The notes under the pieces: generated by a model | The model's database searches: none | Seen by the model: the letters and a program-made list of their open reading frames with translations, nothing else | Told to the model about the DNA's origin: nothing | Translations under genes and position numbers: made by a program | Part shown: one piece after another, positions 34,140 through 42,752 of the stretch | How positions within the stretch are numbered: the first letter of the stretch is position 1 | How the letters are laid out: the number at the start of each line of letters is the position of its first letter | Assembly (NCBI GenBank): GCA_949841365.1 | Contig: CATKZI010000001.1 | Location: 418,023-482,022, forward strand | Source of the DNA: an uncultured Candidatus Melainabacteria bacterium | Lineage (GTDB): Bacteria > Cyanobacteriota > Vampirovibrionia > Gastranaerophilales > Gastranaerophilaceae | Direction of reading: 5' to 3' | DNA: 64,000 bases

Positions 34140-35279
34140 TTAAAGCAGTGTGATATTATCACGTGTAATTATTGCATCATAATTTTTAAAGCCGAGAATT
34201 TCCATAATATTATCAGAATGACAGCCTATTACTTTTTCGCAGGAATCCGAACCGTAGTTGACGATACCGCGTGCGATTTCGTTATGCTGTTCGTCTAAAA
34301 TTGAAATTACATCGCCTTTTTTAAATTCGTTTATAACTTCGCAAACGCCTATCGGCAACAAGCTTTTTTGAGCAAGAAGTGCTTTTTTAGCTCCGTCATT
34401 AACGACAATTTTTCCGATTATATTTGTAGCATAGCCAATCCAGCGTTTTTTATCGGACAAACCTTCATTCTGTGGTAAAAACATTGTTCCGAGTTCTTCG
34501 CAGTCAAAGATTTTTTTGATAACGTAAGGAATTTTACCGTTTGCTATTAAAACTTTTCCGCCAAAGCGTGTAACCATTCTTGCAGCTTCAAGTTTTGTGC
34601 GCATACCGCCTCTGCCGCCTGCAGAAGCGTCAGTTCCGAGTGAAAGAATTTCATCAGTTACTTCATCAACTTTTCTAATAATATTTGCATTCGGGTTGAC
34701 TTTCGGGTTTTCATCGTAAAGCCCTTCTATATCAGAAAGAATTACCAGCAAATCCGCATCAAGTTCTGAGGCAACAAGTGCTGAAAGTTTGTCATTATCT
34801 GAAAAACAAACTTGCATGTGCTCATACTGCGGGTCAACTTCAACTGTTGAAACAGTGTCGTTCTGGTTAATAATCGGCACTACACCGAGTTCAAGAAGTT
34901 TATTCAATGTTGTTCTTAAACTCAAATAGCGTTTTCTCAAGGAAAAATCATCTTCTGTTAAAAGAATTTGTGATGAAACAAGTCCGTATGTGTCAAATCC
35001 GCTTTCGTAGATTGACATTAATTTACCTTGACCGATTGCGGCGCAGGCTTGTTTAAGTGCTACACCTTCCGTGCTTTCAAGTCCTAAGCGTTTTTTGCCT
35101 AAACCAACTGCACCTGATGTTACTACAATAACTTCTTTTCCCTGTCTTGCCAAACGTGATAAATCTTCAATAAATGAGAAAACTCTCGGCAAAGAAACAT
35201 AACCGTCATCTCCTCTTAAAACATTTGTACCGAACTTGAAAACTATACGTTTTGCGTTAATAAATTCTTTTCTGTCCAT
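34140..35279 (-). CDS. proB: glutamate 5-kinase with PUA domain
   Basis: ProB phosphorylates glutamate to gamma-glutamyl phosphate, the first step of proline synthesis, and is normally feedback-inhibited by proline. The 379-residue protein has the amino acid kinase domain (VFKFGTNVLRGDDGYVS, VVTSGAVGLGKKRLG, ILSDIEGLYDENP, GGRGGMRTKLEAA) and a C-terminal PUA domain (about residues 285-370). The start directly follows a -10 box, without a ribosome-binding site, so the mRNA is probably leaderless. It is the first gene of proBA. Confidence 0.95.
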   Translation of the reverse strand: MDRKEFINAKRIVFKFGTNVLRGDDGYVSLPRVFSFIEDLSRLARQGKEVIVVTSGAVGLGKKRLGLESTEGVALKQACAAIGQGKLMSIYESGFDTYGLVSSQILLTEDDFSLRKRYLSLRTTLNKLLELGVVPIINQNDTVSTVEVDPQYEHMQVCFSDNDKLSALVASELDADLLVILSDIEGLYDENPKVNPNANIIRKVDEVTDEILSLGTDASAGGRGGMRTKLEAARMVTRFGGKVLIANGKIPYVIKKIFDCEELGTMFLPQNEGLSDKKRWIGYATNIIGKIVVNDGAKKALLAQKSLLPIGVCEVINEFKKGDVISILDEQHNEIARGIVNYGSDSCEKVIGCHSDNIMEILGFKNYDAIITRDNITLL

Positions 35280-35285
35280 AGTTCA

Positions 35286-35291
35286 ATTATA
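35286..35291 (-). promoter_or_regulatory. -10 box of proBA (leaderless)
   Basis: On the minus strand TATAAT ends 6 nt before the proB ATG. It is divergent from the pilin promoter at 35302-35330. Confidence 0.55.
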
Positions 35292-35301
35292 TAATAAAAA
35301 C

Positions 35302-35330
35302 TTGAAAAAGATAAAAAAAGGTGTTAAATT
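35302..35330 (+). promoter_or_regulatory. promoter of the phase-variable pilin gene
   Basis: TTGAAA, 17 bases, TAAATT, ending 22 nt before the ATG; an AAAAGGAG ribosome-binding site follows. Confidence 0.5.
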
Positions 35331-35352
35331 GATTAAAAAGGAGATGTGAATT

Positions 35353-36149
35353 ATGAAAAACAGATTTAGTCCGAATTTCGGGGGGGGGGCACTTCTTTAG
35401 CTTTCACTCTCGCAGAAGTTTTAATTACCCTTGGTATTATTGGTGTTGTTGCGGCACTCACGATGTCGTCACTTATTGAAAATCATAGAGAAAAAGTTAC
35501 GATTGTTAAATTGCAGCAGGTTTATAATCTTTTACAGCAGGCTACTCAGCGAATGATACAGGATGAGGGTGACAGGACTATAAATTATTTTGGTGCTGAT
35601 GGTAATGAAAGAGTAAATAAATATGTTGAACTTTTGCCAAAATATTTAAATGTTGCAAAAGTTTGTCCTGTTGGTGATAGATCATGTGTACCGTTTGAAT
35701 ATAAGGGTGTCGGCTATACTTGGCCAAACAATTGGCGCAATATATATTTAAATAATGGTGTTTTGTTAGCAATTTATAATAATGGCTCAAGTTGTCTGCA
35801 GGATGTGACATTGCAAAAAACTTTTTGCAAAGAAGGAATTGAACCTTGTTATCCACTTAATTATGGAACATATTTTCAAGGCTGCGCTACAATATGGGTG
35901 GACTTAAACGGCGAGAAAGGTCCGAATGTTTCAGGAAAAGATTTTTTCGAATTTATACTTGTTCAGGACGGGATTGTGCCTGCAGGACTTCCGCAAGAAA
36001 CTATATGGGTCAGACAATTAGAAGAAAGATGTTTGAAACAAGAATATAAAGGCGGTTGTTCAGGCTGGATTATACATAACAAAAACATGGACTATCTGCG
36101 TTGTCCTGACAAGCTAGGCTGGAATAAAGCATCAAGTTGCAAGGATTAG
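35353..36149 (+). CDS. type IV pilin-like protein, phase-variable (frame OFF in this sequence)
   Basis: An ATG with an AAAAGGAG site starts a frame of 15 codons that meets a stop at 35398 because of a run of ten G at 35380-35389. With 8 or 11 G the frame joins SLAFTLAEVLITLGIIGVVAA, a class III prepilin N-terminal helix with Glu at +5, and continues to 36149 as a globular domain of about 230 residues with many cysteines and the WVDLNGEKGPNVSGKDFF calcium-type motif of pilins/pseudopilins. A long G run in AT-rich DNA is the usual sign of slipped-strand phase variation. A sequencing or assembly error in the homopolymer is the alternative. Confidence 0.85.
35380..35389. repeat. poly-G tract, candidate contingency locus
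   Basis: Ten consecutive G lie between the ribosome-binding site region and the hydrophobic helix of the pilin gene. Gain or loss of one base changes the frame: G8 or G11 is in frame, G10 is not. Confidence 0.85.
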
Positions 36150-36165
36150 TTTTTAGTAATATACT
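36137..36165 (+). promoter_or_regulatory. promoter of alr (leaderless)
   Basis: TTGCAA, 17 bases, TATACT; the -10 box ends 6 nt before the alr ATG. The -35 box lies in the 3' end of the pilin gene. Confidence 0.6.
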
Positions 36166-36171
36166 AAAGGC

Positions 36172-37293
36172 ATGAAAAATGTAAGACAGACAAATATAAA
36201 TATTCACAGGGACAGCTGGGTTGAGATAAATTTAGAAAATGTTTCGCATAATATGCACGAAATCAGGAAAAATACACCGCGAGGGGTTAAGCTTCTTGCT
36301 GTTGTTAAAGCCGATGCATACGGGCATGGATCTGTCATGCTTGCGCCGACTTTATTGGCGTCAGGTGCGGACATGTTAGGAGTTGCATCAATTGATGAGG
36401 GTGTTGATTTAAGACAGGCAAAAATTAATTGCGAAATCCTTGTTCTGGGCGCAGTTCCTGTTTGGGCTGTTGAAACTGCTGTTAAAGCGGACTTAACTAT
36501 TTCAATTTTTTCAAAAGAGCATTTGGAAGCTTGTAAACAGGCGTATGAAAGAACAGGTGTTAAACCGAAAGTTCATGTAAAACTTGATACAGGCATGAAC
36601 AGAATCGGGATTTCTGTTGATGATGCTCATTCGTTTATCAATGAGGTTAGAAACGCGGATTATCTTGATTTTTGCGGAATTTTTACACATCTTGCAAATG
36701 CGGAAAATCGAGAAAAAACCAAAATTCAAATTGACAGATGGAACAAAGTTATTTCGCAGGTTAATACTGACGGATTGATTTTACATATTCTAAATACTGC
36801 AGGGGCAATGTGTTATGATGTTCCAAATTCTAATATGCGTCGTGCAGGTATCGGTATTTACGGGCTTTATCCTGATTTGCCGGATGAAAATGTTAAAAAA
36901 CCGAATTTGAAACCTGTCATGTCTTTGAAAGCAAGAATTGTTAACATTCACGAGGCAAAAGACGGCGAGGGTGTGAGTTACGGACATACCTTTACTGCTC
37001 ACGGTGCAAGAAAAATTGCGACTGTGCCCTTAGGCTATGCAGACGGTGTTCCAAGAAGTTTATCAAACAAGATTTGCGGGGTTCTGAACGGTAAAGAAGT
37101 TCCTCAAATCGGCAATATTACAATGGATCAAATGATGTTTGATATAACAGGTGTTGATGCAAATTTGGGAGATGTAATTACTTTATTGGATGAGAACCAT
37201 TCAATTGATGAGTGGGCAAAGGTTTTAGGTACTATTAATTATGAATTGACCTGCCGTTTGAAGGTTAGGTTGCCGAGGGTATATACAAGATGA
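36172..37293 (+). CDS. alr: alanine racemase
   Basis: Alr makes D-alanine for peptidoglycan. The protein (373 aa) is a PLP enzyme of fold type III: the lysine is in LLAVVKADAYGHG at about residue 46, TGMNRIGI and FCGIFTHLANAE follow in the barrel, and the catalytic tyrosine is in GVSYGHTFTA in the C-terminal domain. Length is typical. Its ATG is only 7 nt after the -10 box, so the mRNA is likely leaderless. The stop overlaps the ATG of the Lpd-like gene by 4 nt, which is an unusual partnership. Confidence 0.95.
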   Translation: MKNVRQTNINIHRDSWVEINLENVSHNMHEIRKNTPRGVKLLAVVKADAYGHGSVMLAPTLLASGADMLGVASIDEGVDLRQAKINCEILVLGAVPVWAVETAVKADLTISIFSKEHLEACKQAYERTGVKPKVHVKLDTGMNRIGISVDDAHSFINEVRNADYLDFCGIFTHLANAENREKTKIQIDRWNKVISQVNTDGLILHILNTAGAMCYDVPNSNMRRAGIGIYGLYPDLPDENVKKPNLKPVMSLKARIVNIHEAKDGEGVSYGHTFTAHGARKIATVPLGYADGVPRSLSNKICGVLNGKEVPQIGNITMDQMMFDITGVDANLGDVITLLDENHSIDEWAKVLGTINYELTCRLKVRLPRVYTR

Positions 37294-38504
37294 ATTATGA
37301 TTTAGGGATTATAGGCGGCGGGCCTGCAGGATATACAGCAGCTTTTCAGGCAAGACAAAAAGGTCTGTCAGTTGTGCTTTTTGAAAAAGATAAAGTCGGC
37401 GGTGTTTGTTTGAACCGCGGTTGTATTCCGACAAAAGCTATTTTGCATTCTGCAGAGCTTTATGAAGAAATGAAATGTGCTTCGGATTTAGGTATAAATG
37501 CGGAAAATATCTCTGTAGATTACTCAAAAGTCGTTGAGCGCAAGAATAGTATCGTAGAGAAACTAAGAAAATCACTTGAACTTTCCCTTAAAAACGCAGG
37601 CGTGACAGTGGTTTATGCCGAAGCTTCAATTGAAAACGGAAAAGTTATTGCAGACGGTGAAACTTATGCATGTGGGAAAATTATTACTGCGACGGGTTCT
37701 GTACCGAGGGATTTTGAAGGGTTAAGGTTTGACCATAAATTTATTTTAAGTTCTGATGATATTTTAGAAATGACAACTCTGCCCAAAAGTATTGTGATAA
37801 TCGGCTCGGGTGCAATCGGAATTGAATGGGCGCGGATTTTTTCAGCATTTGGTGTAGAAGTGAGCATTATTGAACTTGCACAACATTTGTTACCGCTGGC
37901 GGATATTGAGGTTTCAAAACGTGTTGAAAGAATTTTTAAGTCTAAAAAGATTAAAATGTATCTTTCAAACGGTGTTGAAAAATTTGAAAACCGCACAGTA
38001 ACTCTTAAGTCAGGAGATGTTTTAGAGCCTGAATGTGTTTTGCTTGCGGTTGGAAGAACCCCTCAAAAAGCGGACGGATTATGTATAGGTGACGCTTGCG
38101 GAAAAATTCAGCTTGCACATTTTGCGATAAAACAGGCTATTGCAGAAACAGCAGGAGTTGAATTTGATGAAACTCTTGTGCCGTCTGTTGTTTACGGATG
38201 TCCTGAAATCGCCTGGGTTGGTAAGCGTGAACAGGATTTGGATGAGGGAACTTATAAAAAATCAAATTTATTGATTTCGGCACTCGGGAAATCTCATTGC
38301 GACAACTGCACGGAAGGGTTTATAAAAATTCTTTCGCAAAATGGCAAAATTGTTGGTGCGCATATTGTTGCAAAAGAGGCTTCAGCTTTAATTCAACAAA
38401 TAACAATCGCCATGCAAAATAACTTAGGCGTTGATGATTTGAAAAAAGTTTGTTTTGCCCATCCGACATATTCGGAAGGGATTTTTGAAAGTTTGTTTAA
38501 ATAG
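37290..38504 (+). CDS. dihydrolipoamide dehydrogenase-like flavoprotein, shortened
   Basis: The protein is a class I pyridine nucleotide-disulfide oxidoreductase. It has the FAD-binding GGGPAGYTAAFQA, the redox disulfide at Cys40 and Cys45 in GGVCLNRGCIPTK, the NAD-binding SIVIIGSGAIGIEWA, and the C-terminal FAHPTYSEGIFE with the catalytic His-Glu pair. It is 404 residues rather than about 460: after VGRTPQK the region that normally carries the second FAD-contact (PGIYAIGD) is compressed to GLCIGDACGKIQLAH. It overlaps alr by 4 nt. It may serve the lipoate-dependent system with lipA nearby; the substrate is not certain. Confidence 0.85.
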   Translation: MNYDLGIIGGGPAGYTAAFQARQKGLSVVLFEKDKVGGVCLNRGCIPTKAILHSAELYEEMKCASDLGINAENISVDYSKVVERKNSIVEKLRKSLELSLKNAGVTVVYAEASIENGKVIADGETYACGKIITATGSVPRDFEGLRFDHKFILSSDDILEMTTLPKSIVIIGSGAIGIEWARIFSAFGVEVSIIELAQHLLPLADIEVSKRVERIFKSKKIKMYLSNGVEKFENRTVTLKSGDVLEPECVLLAVGRTPQKADGLCIGDACGKIQLAHFAIKQAIAETAGVEFDETLVPSVVYGCPEIAWVGKREQDLDEGTYKKSNLLISALGKSHCDNCTEGFIKILSQNGKIVGAHIVAKEASALIQQITIAMQNNLGVDDLKKVCFAHPTYSEGIFESLFK

Positions 38505-38745
38505 TACCTGTCCAAAACGGCGGTCTGCCAAAGTTCCAATATGTGTTTGTAGGATTGAAGTCTTTGTGACGACGTCTTTTCCATTTTCTTTTTGTTTCTT
38601 TGGTTTCGCTTACTTGTTGTGTATTTGCATCTTGTACGGTTACTTCAGTTACTGTTTCTTTGTATGAACCCGGAACTTGATAAAGTTCTGCTGATGCAGT
38701 GCCTGCAATACACAATAAGCATAAAAGTGTCATCAGATTTCTCAT
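38497..38745 (-). CDS. small secreted basic protein
   Basis: The 82-residue product has a signal peptide (residues 1-19, ending TASA) and a mature part with a Thr/Val/Gln-rich segment and then a strongly basic stretch (KRKWKRRRHKDF) ending in WNFGRPPFW. No family is recognised. An AGGAG-like site precedes the ATG. It is convergent with the Lpd-like gene and overlaps it by 8 nt. It could be a periplasmic structural or binding peptide. Confidence 0.65.
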   Translation of the reverse strand: MRNLMTLLCLLCIAGTASAELYQVPGSYKETVTEVTVQDANTQQVSETKETKRKWKRRRHKDFNPTNTYWNFGRPPFWTGTI

Positions 38746-38804
38746 AAAATTCTCCTTTAATTGTATTATAACGTTTCAAAACATGAAAATCAATATTTTT
38801 GCTA

Positions 38805-38810
38805 TATAAT
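38805..38810 (+). promoter_or_regulatory. -10 box of lipA (leaderless)
   Basis: TATAAT ends 7 nt before the lipA ATG, without a ribosome-binding site. No good -35 box is seen. Confidence 0.5.
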
Positions 38811-38817
38811 TTAAAAT

Positions 38818-39669
38818 ATGCAAAGAAGATTACCTGATTATTTAAAAAGACCGATTATTGACACTGATAAAACACGCACTGTCAGAAAGATATTAAAGAC
38901 AAAATGTTTGAATACAGTTTGTGAAAATGCCCGTTGTCCAAACAAAAACGAATGTTATACAAAAAATACCGCAACATTTTTGATTATGGGTAACAATTGC
39001 ACAAGAAATTGTCGTTACTGTAATATATCCTGTGCACGTCCCGAACCTTTGGATTTTAATGAACCAAAACATATCGCAGAAGCTGTAAAAGATTTAGGGC
39101 TTAAATATGCTGTTATAACATCTGTTACGAGAGATGACTTGAAAGACGGCGGGGCGGAACATTTTGCAAATTGTATTTATGAGATAAGAGAAATGTCGCC
39201 TGAGGTTAAAATTGAAATCTTAACTCCTGATTTTAAAGGTAATAAAGAGGCACTTGATATAATTATTAAGGCGCATCCCGATGTTTTCAACCACAATATC
39301 GAAACGGTTAAAGAAGTATTTAAAACTGCCCGCCCGCAGGGAAATTATGAAGTTTCGCTTGAGGTTTTGAAATATATTAAAGAAAACAGTGATATTTTAA
39401 CCAAATCAGGTTTAATGATAGGTTTGGGCGAAACTTTTGAGCAAATTGAAAGTACAATGAATGATTTGAAAAATGTCGGATGTGATATTTTGACAATAGG
39501 GCAGTATATTCAGCCGTCAAAAGAACATTTGGAAGTTTCAAAATATTATTCATTAGAAGAATATGAAGATTTAAAAGCTCTTGCAAAACAAACAGGGTTT
39601 AAGAGTTTCCAAATTGGCCCTCTGGTCAGAAGTTCTTACAGAGCTTCCGATATTGTTAATGTTTCTTAA
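38818..39669 (+). CDS. lipA: lipoyl synthase
   Basis: LipA inserts two sulfur atoms into octanoyl groups on lipoate-dependent proteins. The protein (283 aa) shows both iron-sulfur motifs: CENARCPNKNEC (Cys35, Cys40, Cys46) for the auxiliary cluster and the radical SAM triad CTRNCRYC (Cys61, Cys65, Cys68). SVTRDDLKDGGAEHFA and PHRYTSK-like GPLVRSSYRAS end features also match. The mRNA is probably leaderless. It supports the presence of lipoylated complexes and fits with the Lpd-like gene on its left. Confidence 0.96.
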   Translation: MQRRLPDYLKRPIIDTDKTRTVRKILKTKCLNTVCENARCPNKNECYTKNTATFLIMGNNCTRNCRYCNISCARPEPLDFNEPKHIAEAVKDLGLKYAVITSVTRDDLKDGGAEHFANCIYEIREMSPEVKIEILTPDFKGNKEALDIIIKAHPDVFNHNIETVKEVFKTARPQGNYEVSLEVLKYIKENSDILTKSGLMIGLGETFEQIESTMNDLKNVGCDILTIGQYIQPSKEHLEVSKYYSLEEYEDLKALAKQTGFKSFQIGPLVRSSYRASDIVNVS

Positions 39670-39687
39670 AATTATACTATCGGCTAT

Positions 39688-39716
39688 TTGCCTTTTTGCG
39701 TGAAAGAGAGTACAAT
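39688..39716 (+). promoter_or_regulatory. promoter of the acyltransferase gene (leaderless)
   Basis: TTGCCT, 17 bases, TACAAT, with the ATG at 39723 6 nt after the -10 box. Confidence 0.5.
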
Positions 39717-39722
39717 TGTTTT

Positions 39723-40544
39723 ATGGTATCAGCAGAGGAACAATTATATTCTGACATCCCGCCTACGAAGCTTAGGAACAAGGAGGAAAAATTTAAACCG
39801 GCAAAAACAAGTCGTTTTTGGCTTTGGGTTGCAAGCATGTTTTTCTTTAACATGCTTCAAAACAGATTTTTTGCATTCCGATATAAAGGTGCAGAAGAAG
39901 CTGTTGAAAAAGATGTTCCGACAATTCTTTTTGCTCCTCATTGTAATTGGTGGGACGGTATAGTTCTTTATAATATTACGCATAGAATTTTTCACCGTGA
40001 AATCAGATTGATGATTGAAGAGTTAAACAGATTTCCGTTGTTAAGACGTGGCGGCGGGTATTCGGTTAATAAAAAATCTCCTCAATCTGCAATGAAAGCT
40101 TTGCAATATTCTGTTGATGTAGTCGGCGATATGAGAAATATGTTATGTATTTTCCCGCAAGGGATTATCAGACCGCCTCATTACAGACCTATTGAGTTTC
40201 AAACAGGCTTGGCATATATTGCACAGAATGCTGTTAAACGTTACGGCAAAGTTAATCTTGTGCCTGTTGCGATTGAATATTGTTTCTTTAGAGATAACAG
40301 ACCGGAAGTTGTTGTAGATTTCGGTAAACGTATAGAATTATCAAATGACCAACCGCTGAATAGAAAAGATTTGACTCACATGTTGGAACAGGCTTTGACT
40401 CAAACTTGTGATAATCAAGCTTATACAATATCGCATGGTGAAGTTTCAAAATATAATATTTTGTTTAAACAGCATTTGAAATGGTATAGACGTATTGAAC
40501 AACGTTTGAAAAGCATTGACTTACCGCCGGTTGCAGGGGTATAA
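39723..40544 (+). CDS. 1-acyl-sn-glycerol-3-phosphate acyltransferase family protein
   Basis: The 273-residue protein belongs to the PlsC/LPLAT family, which adds an acyl chain to lysophospholipid. The catalytic HX4D motif is in FAPHCNWWDGIVLY; the phosphate-binding FPQGIIRPP follows about 90 residues later, and a short N-terminal hydrophobic segment (WVASMFFFNMLQNRFF) precedes it. I place the start at the ATG at 39723, adjacent to a -10 box, rather than the TTG at 39696, because only this start gives the shared leaderless geometry. Substrate specificity is not predictable. Confidence 0.85.
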   Translation: MVSAEEQLYSDIPPTKLRNKEEKFKPAKTSRFWLWVASMFFFNMLQNRFFAFRYKGAEEAVEKDVPTILFAPHCNWWDGIVLYNITHRIFHREIRLMIEELNRFPLLRRGGGYSVNKKSPQSAMKALQYSVDVVGDMRNMLCIFPQGIIRPPHYRPIEFQTGLAYIAQNAVKRYGKVNLVPVAIEYCFFRDNRPEVVVDFGKRIELSNDQPLNRKDLTHMLEQALTQTCDNQAYTISHGEVSKYNILFKQHLKWYRRIEQRLKSIDLPPVAGV

Positions 40545-40566
40545 GGGGTAGGCTTTTCAAAATTTT

Positions 40567-40677
40567 ACAAAGCCTAATGTGGCGGGTGGAGCGGATTGCC
40601 GGCAGAGGGCTGAAGTCATCAGCTTTGCTGATGCGTGCCCGTTAATCGGCGGCAACCAAGCAGCGGCACGCTCCTAG
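40567..40677 (-). repeat. 3'-end repeat, copy B with a structured insertion
   Basis: On the minus strand, after the stop of the 603-residue gene, the stem GGAGCG/CGCTCC of the repeat is split by about 70 nt that itself folds (TTGCCG..CGGCAA and ATCAGC..GCTGAT pairs). The tail CCGCCACATTAGG matches copies C and D. Confidence 0.55.
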
Positions 40678-42485
40678 GCTGAATATCGCTTGAACGATTT
40701 TTCTATATTTTTAGAAATTGTATTTTTAACCGTATCATACTCTGTTGTCAGAGATGAAATTTCTGTATCAAGGTTTTTCATCTTCAAATCAAGAGTTTCT
40801 TCTTTTGCGTTAAGTTTTGCTTTTTCTGTATTGTACTTAGATTCAGCGTAAGCAATTAATGTTTCGTCTGCAATTTCTTTAATATATGTATCTGTTGCAT
40901 AGTTACCCTGATAATAATAGTTATCATCCTTAACTCTTGATATGAACATCATACCGTTTTGAAGCATTTGTTGCAGATATTCATTATCATTAATTTTATT
41001 ATTTTCAGTCCAGCCGTTTGCGCAGATTTGGTTAAACAACATATCATAGAATGTTGCTTGACCCAAATCATCGCTTGATACTTCTGAGCCTATTTTCCAA
41101 ACATATTCAAATGTTTGGTTATTTTGTGACATATGGTTGCTTGCAACGTGTCTTTTAGTTGCATCGTTGAAGTTAATATCAAACACTTGTGAACCGTCAG
41201 AATTTGTTTCGGAAATACCGTTCATATAATCTGCAAAGTATGTTAAGAATACTTTTGCAATATTGTTTAAGTTTACACCGGCAGCAGCATCATCATAACC
41301 ATCATCGTGCCATCCTTCTTGTTTTGAAGTGGTAAATGTGAAACCGATGTAGTTTTGGCTATCTGTTACAGCTGATTTATCGTAGTGGTGGTTTGTACTA
41401 CTTCCTCTACTTGTACCAACGGCGTTTATGTATTTATTAATTTTATCGCCACCTTCATTGGTTGAGAATATTTCTGAATCTTGATCTTTTAAGCTCCAAC
41501 CCCATTCGATTATTTTGCCGTACCAATAATCGCCACAAGACTTATTATCTGTAGCTGCGCCTAAATTAGGAGATTCAGTATAAATTTCTCTTGTTTTTGT
41601 TTCTGCATATTCAAGTGCTTTTGCAGTATAACCATCACCTAGGTCTAATACTGCTGAAAATTCATCAACTAACCAGTCAATAAAACCGCCGGGTTTGCCT
41701 AAATAGTCTTGCATAAGTGAAAGACCTATTACAGGGGTTTGTTCACCACCGGGTGAGTTATACTCTAAATAGTACTGATGTTCATCACTTAATAATTGAG
41801 CTAGTGTCATTTGTTCGGTATGATCATTTTCTACAGGATATGTTGTGTTATCAACAATCATACCAATACCAAATTTGTGATCATTGTCTTTATTACTTTT
41901 GCCTGTTGCTATAACCGTATTTGTATGGGTAAATGCTGTACCGTTATTATCTTTTAACATGTCAACGAATGCACTGTAATTACCTTGTTCTGTCATTACA
42001 GCTACTGTAGCACCGCCGCCGAAGCCTGCAGCCTGGTTATATGGAAGGTTTGTAATTGTATTTGCTAATTTCTCTGTAATTAAACCTTGTTGAGCTAATC
42101 CTCTAATAAATGCATTACGCATGTCTTTTGATGGAAGTGTGCCTAAGCCTTCTTGTGGAATACCTGCTGCACGTGCTGCGGCTGCATATTTAGAGTTTAA
42201 GGTTACTCTGCCTAAAGAATCAGTAAGAATTGTAGGCATATAGTTATTTAATGCAGACGGATACATCAACAAGCCGTATGATAATTGTGTGCTTGTATCA
42301 CCTGTTCCATAGTAATCGTAAATTAATTTTGTTTGATTTAATGAATTCTGATATTCATTTGAAAGGTCAGCAAGCTCTCTCGCCAATGCAATTTTTTGGT
42401 GAGAAAGACGCATAGATTCAAATTCACAGTCAGATTTTCTGCCTGTTATGGATAATAATCTAGCTTGTCCTGCTGCTAATCCCAT
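40674..42485 (-). CDS. 603-residue protein with a conserved GLAAGQARLL N-terminus
   Basis: I do not recognise a function. Residues 2-11 read GLAAGQARLL and the following region is helical with SHQKIALARELADLSNEYQNSLN. The middle part (residues 60-470) has alternating polar, Gly/Asn/Thr-rich stretches with Tyr and Trp, like an extracellular or filament-type domain, and residues 545-603 form a coiled coil. From memory, similar N-termini recur in proteins of gut Gastranaerophilales. There is no classic signal peptide. The stop codon lies in a repeat hairpin. Confidence 0.6.
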   Translation of the reverse strand: MGLAAGQARLLSITGRKSDCEFESMRLSHQKIALARELADLSNEYQNSLNQTKLIYDYYGTGDTSTQLSYGLLMYPSALNNYMPTILTDSLGRVTLNSKYAAAARAAGIPQEGLGTLPSKDMRNAFIRGLAQQGLITEKLANTITNLPYNQAAGFGGGATVAVMTEQGNYSAFVDMLKDNNGTAFTHTNTVIATGKSNKDNDHKFGIGMIVDNTTYPVENDHTEQMTLAQLLSDEHQYYLEYNSPGGEQTPVIGLSLMQDYLGKPGGFIDWLVDEFSAVLDLGDGYTAKALEYAETKTREIYTESPNLGAATDNKSCGDYWYGKIIEWGWSLKDQDSEIFSTNEGGDKINKYINAVGTSRGSSTNHHYDKSAVTDSQNYIGFTFTTSKQEGWHDDGYDDAAAGVNLNNIAKVFLTYFADYMNGISETNSDGSQVFDINFNDATKRHVASNHMSQNNQTFEYVWKIGSEVSSDDLGQATFYDMLFNQICANGWTENNKINDNEYLQQMLQNGMMFISRVKDDNYYYQGNYATDTYIKEIADETLIAYAESKYNTEKAKLNAKEETLDLKMKNLDTEISSLTTEYDTVKNTISKNIEKSFKRYSA

Positions 42486-42752
42486 TTTTTTTGCCTTTCC
42501 TAGTAACGTTCATGTAGAATTACGGAATTATTGGTTGAAAACTTTAAAAAGTTATTCAGTTTTGTAACAAATATTTACAATTCAAAATAAGTGTAATTCA
42601 GCCCCTATTAAGTATTGTAAAATTACTACGATTGTAATACTTTCGAATGATGAGAAATTTTCAAAAAGTGGTATAATATAAGTAAGGTAAATTGAAATTA
42701 GAATAATTTTAATTCCGTTGCGGGTACGGAAACTCAGAAAGGCGGAAGTAAA
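42486..42752 (+). promoter_or_regulatory. promoter and leader of the Ycf45-like gene
   Basis: An extended -10 box TGGTATAAT lies at 42669-42677. The leader of about 70 nt has a small hairpin, TTCCGT with ACGGAA (42713-42731), and a GGCGGAAG ribosome-binding site before the ATG at 42753. The rest is AT-rich with no gene. The 603-residue gene starts divergently at 42485. Confidence 0.55.
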
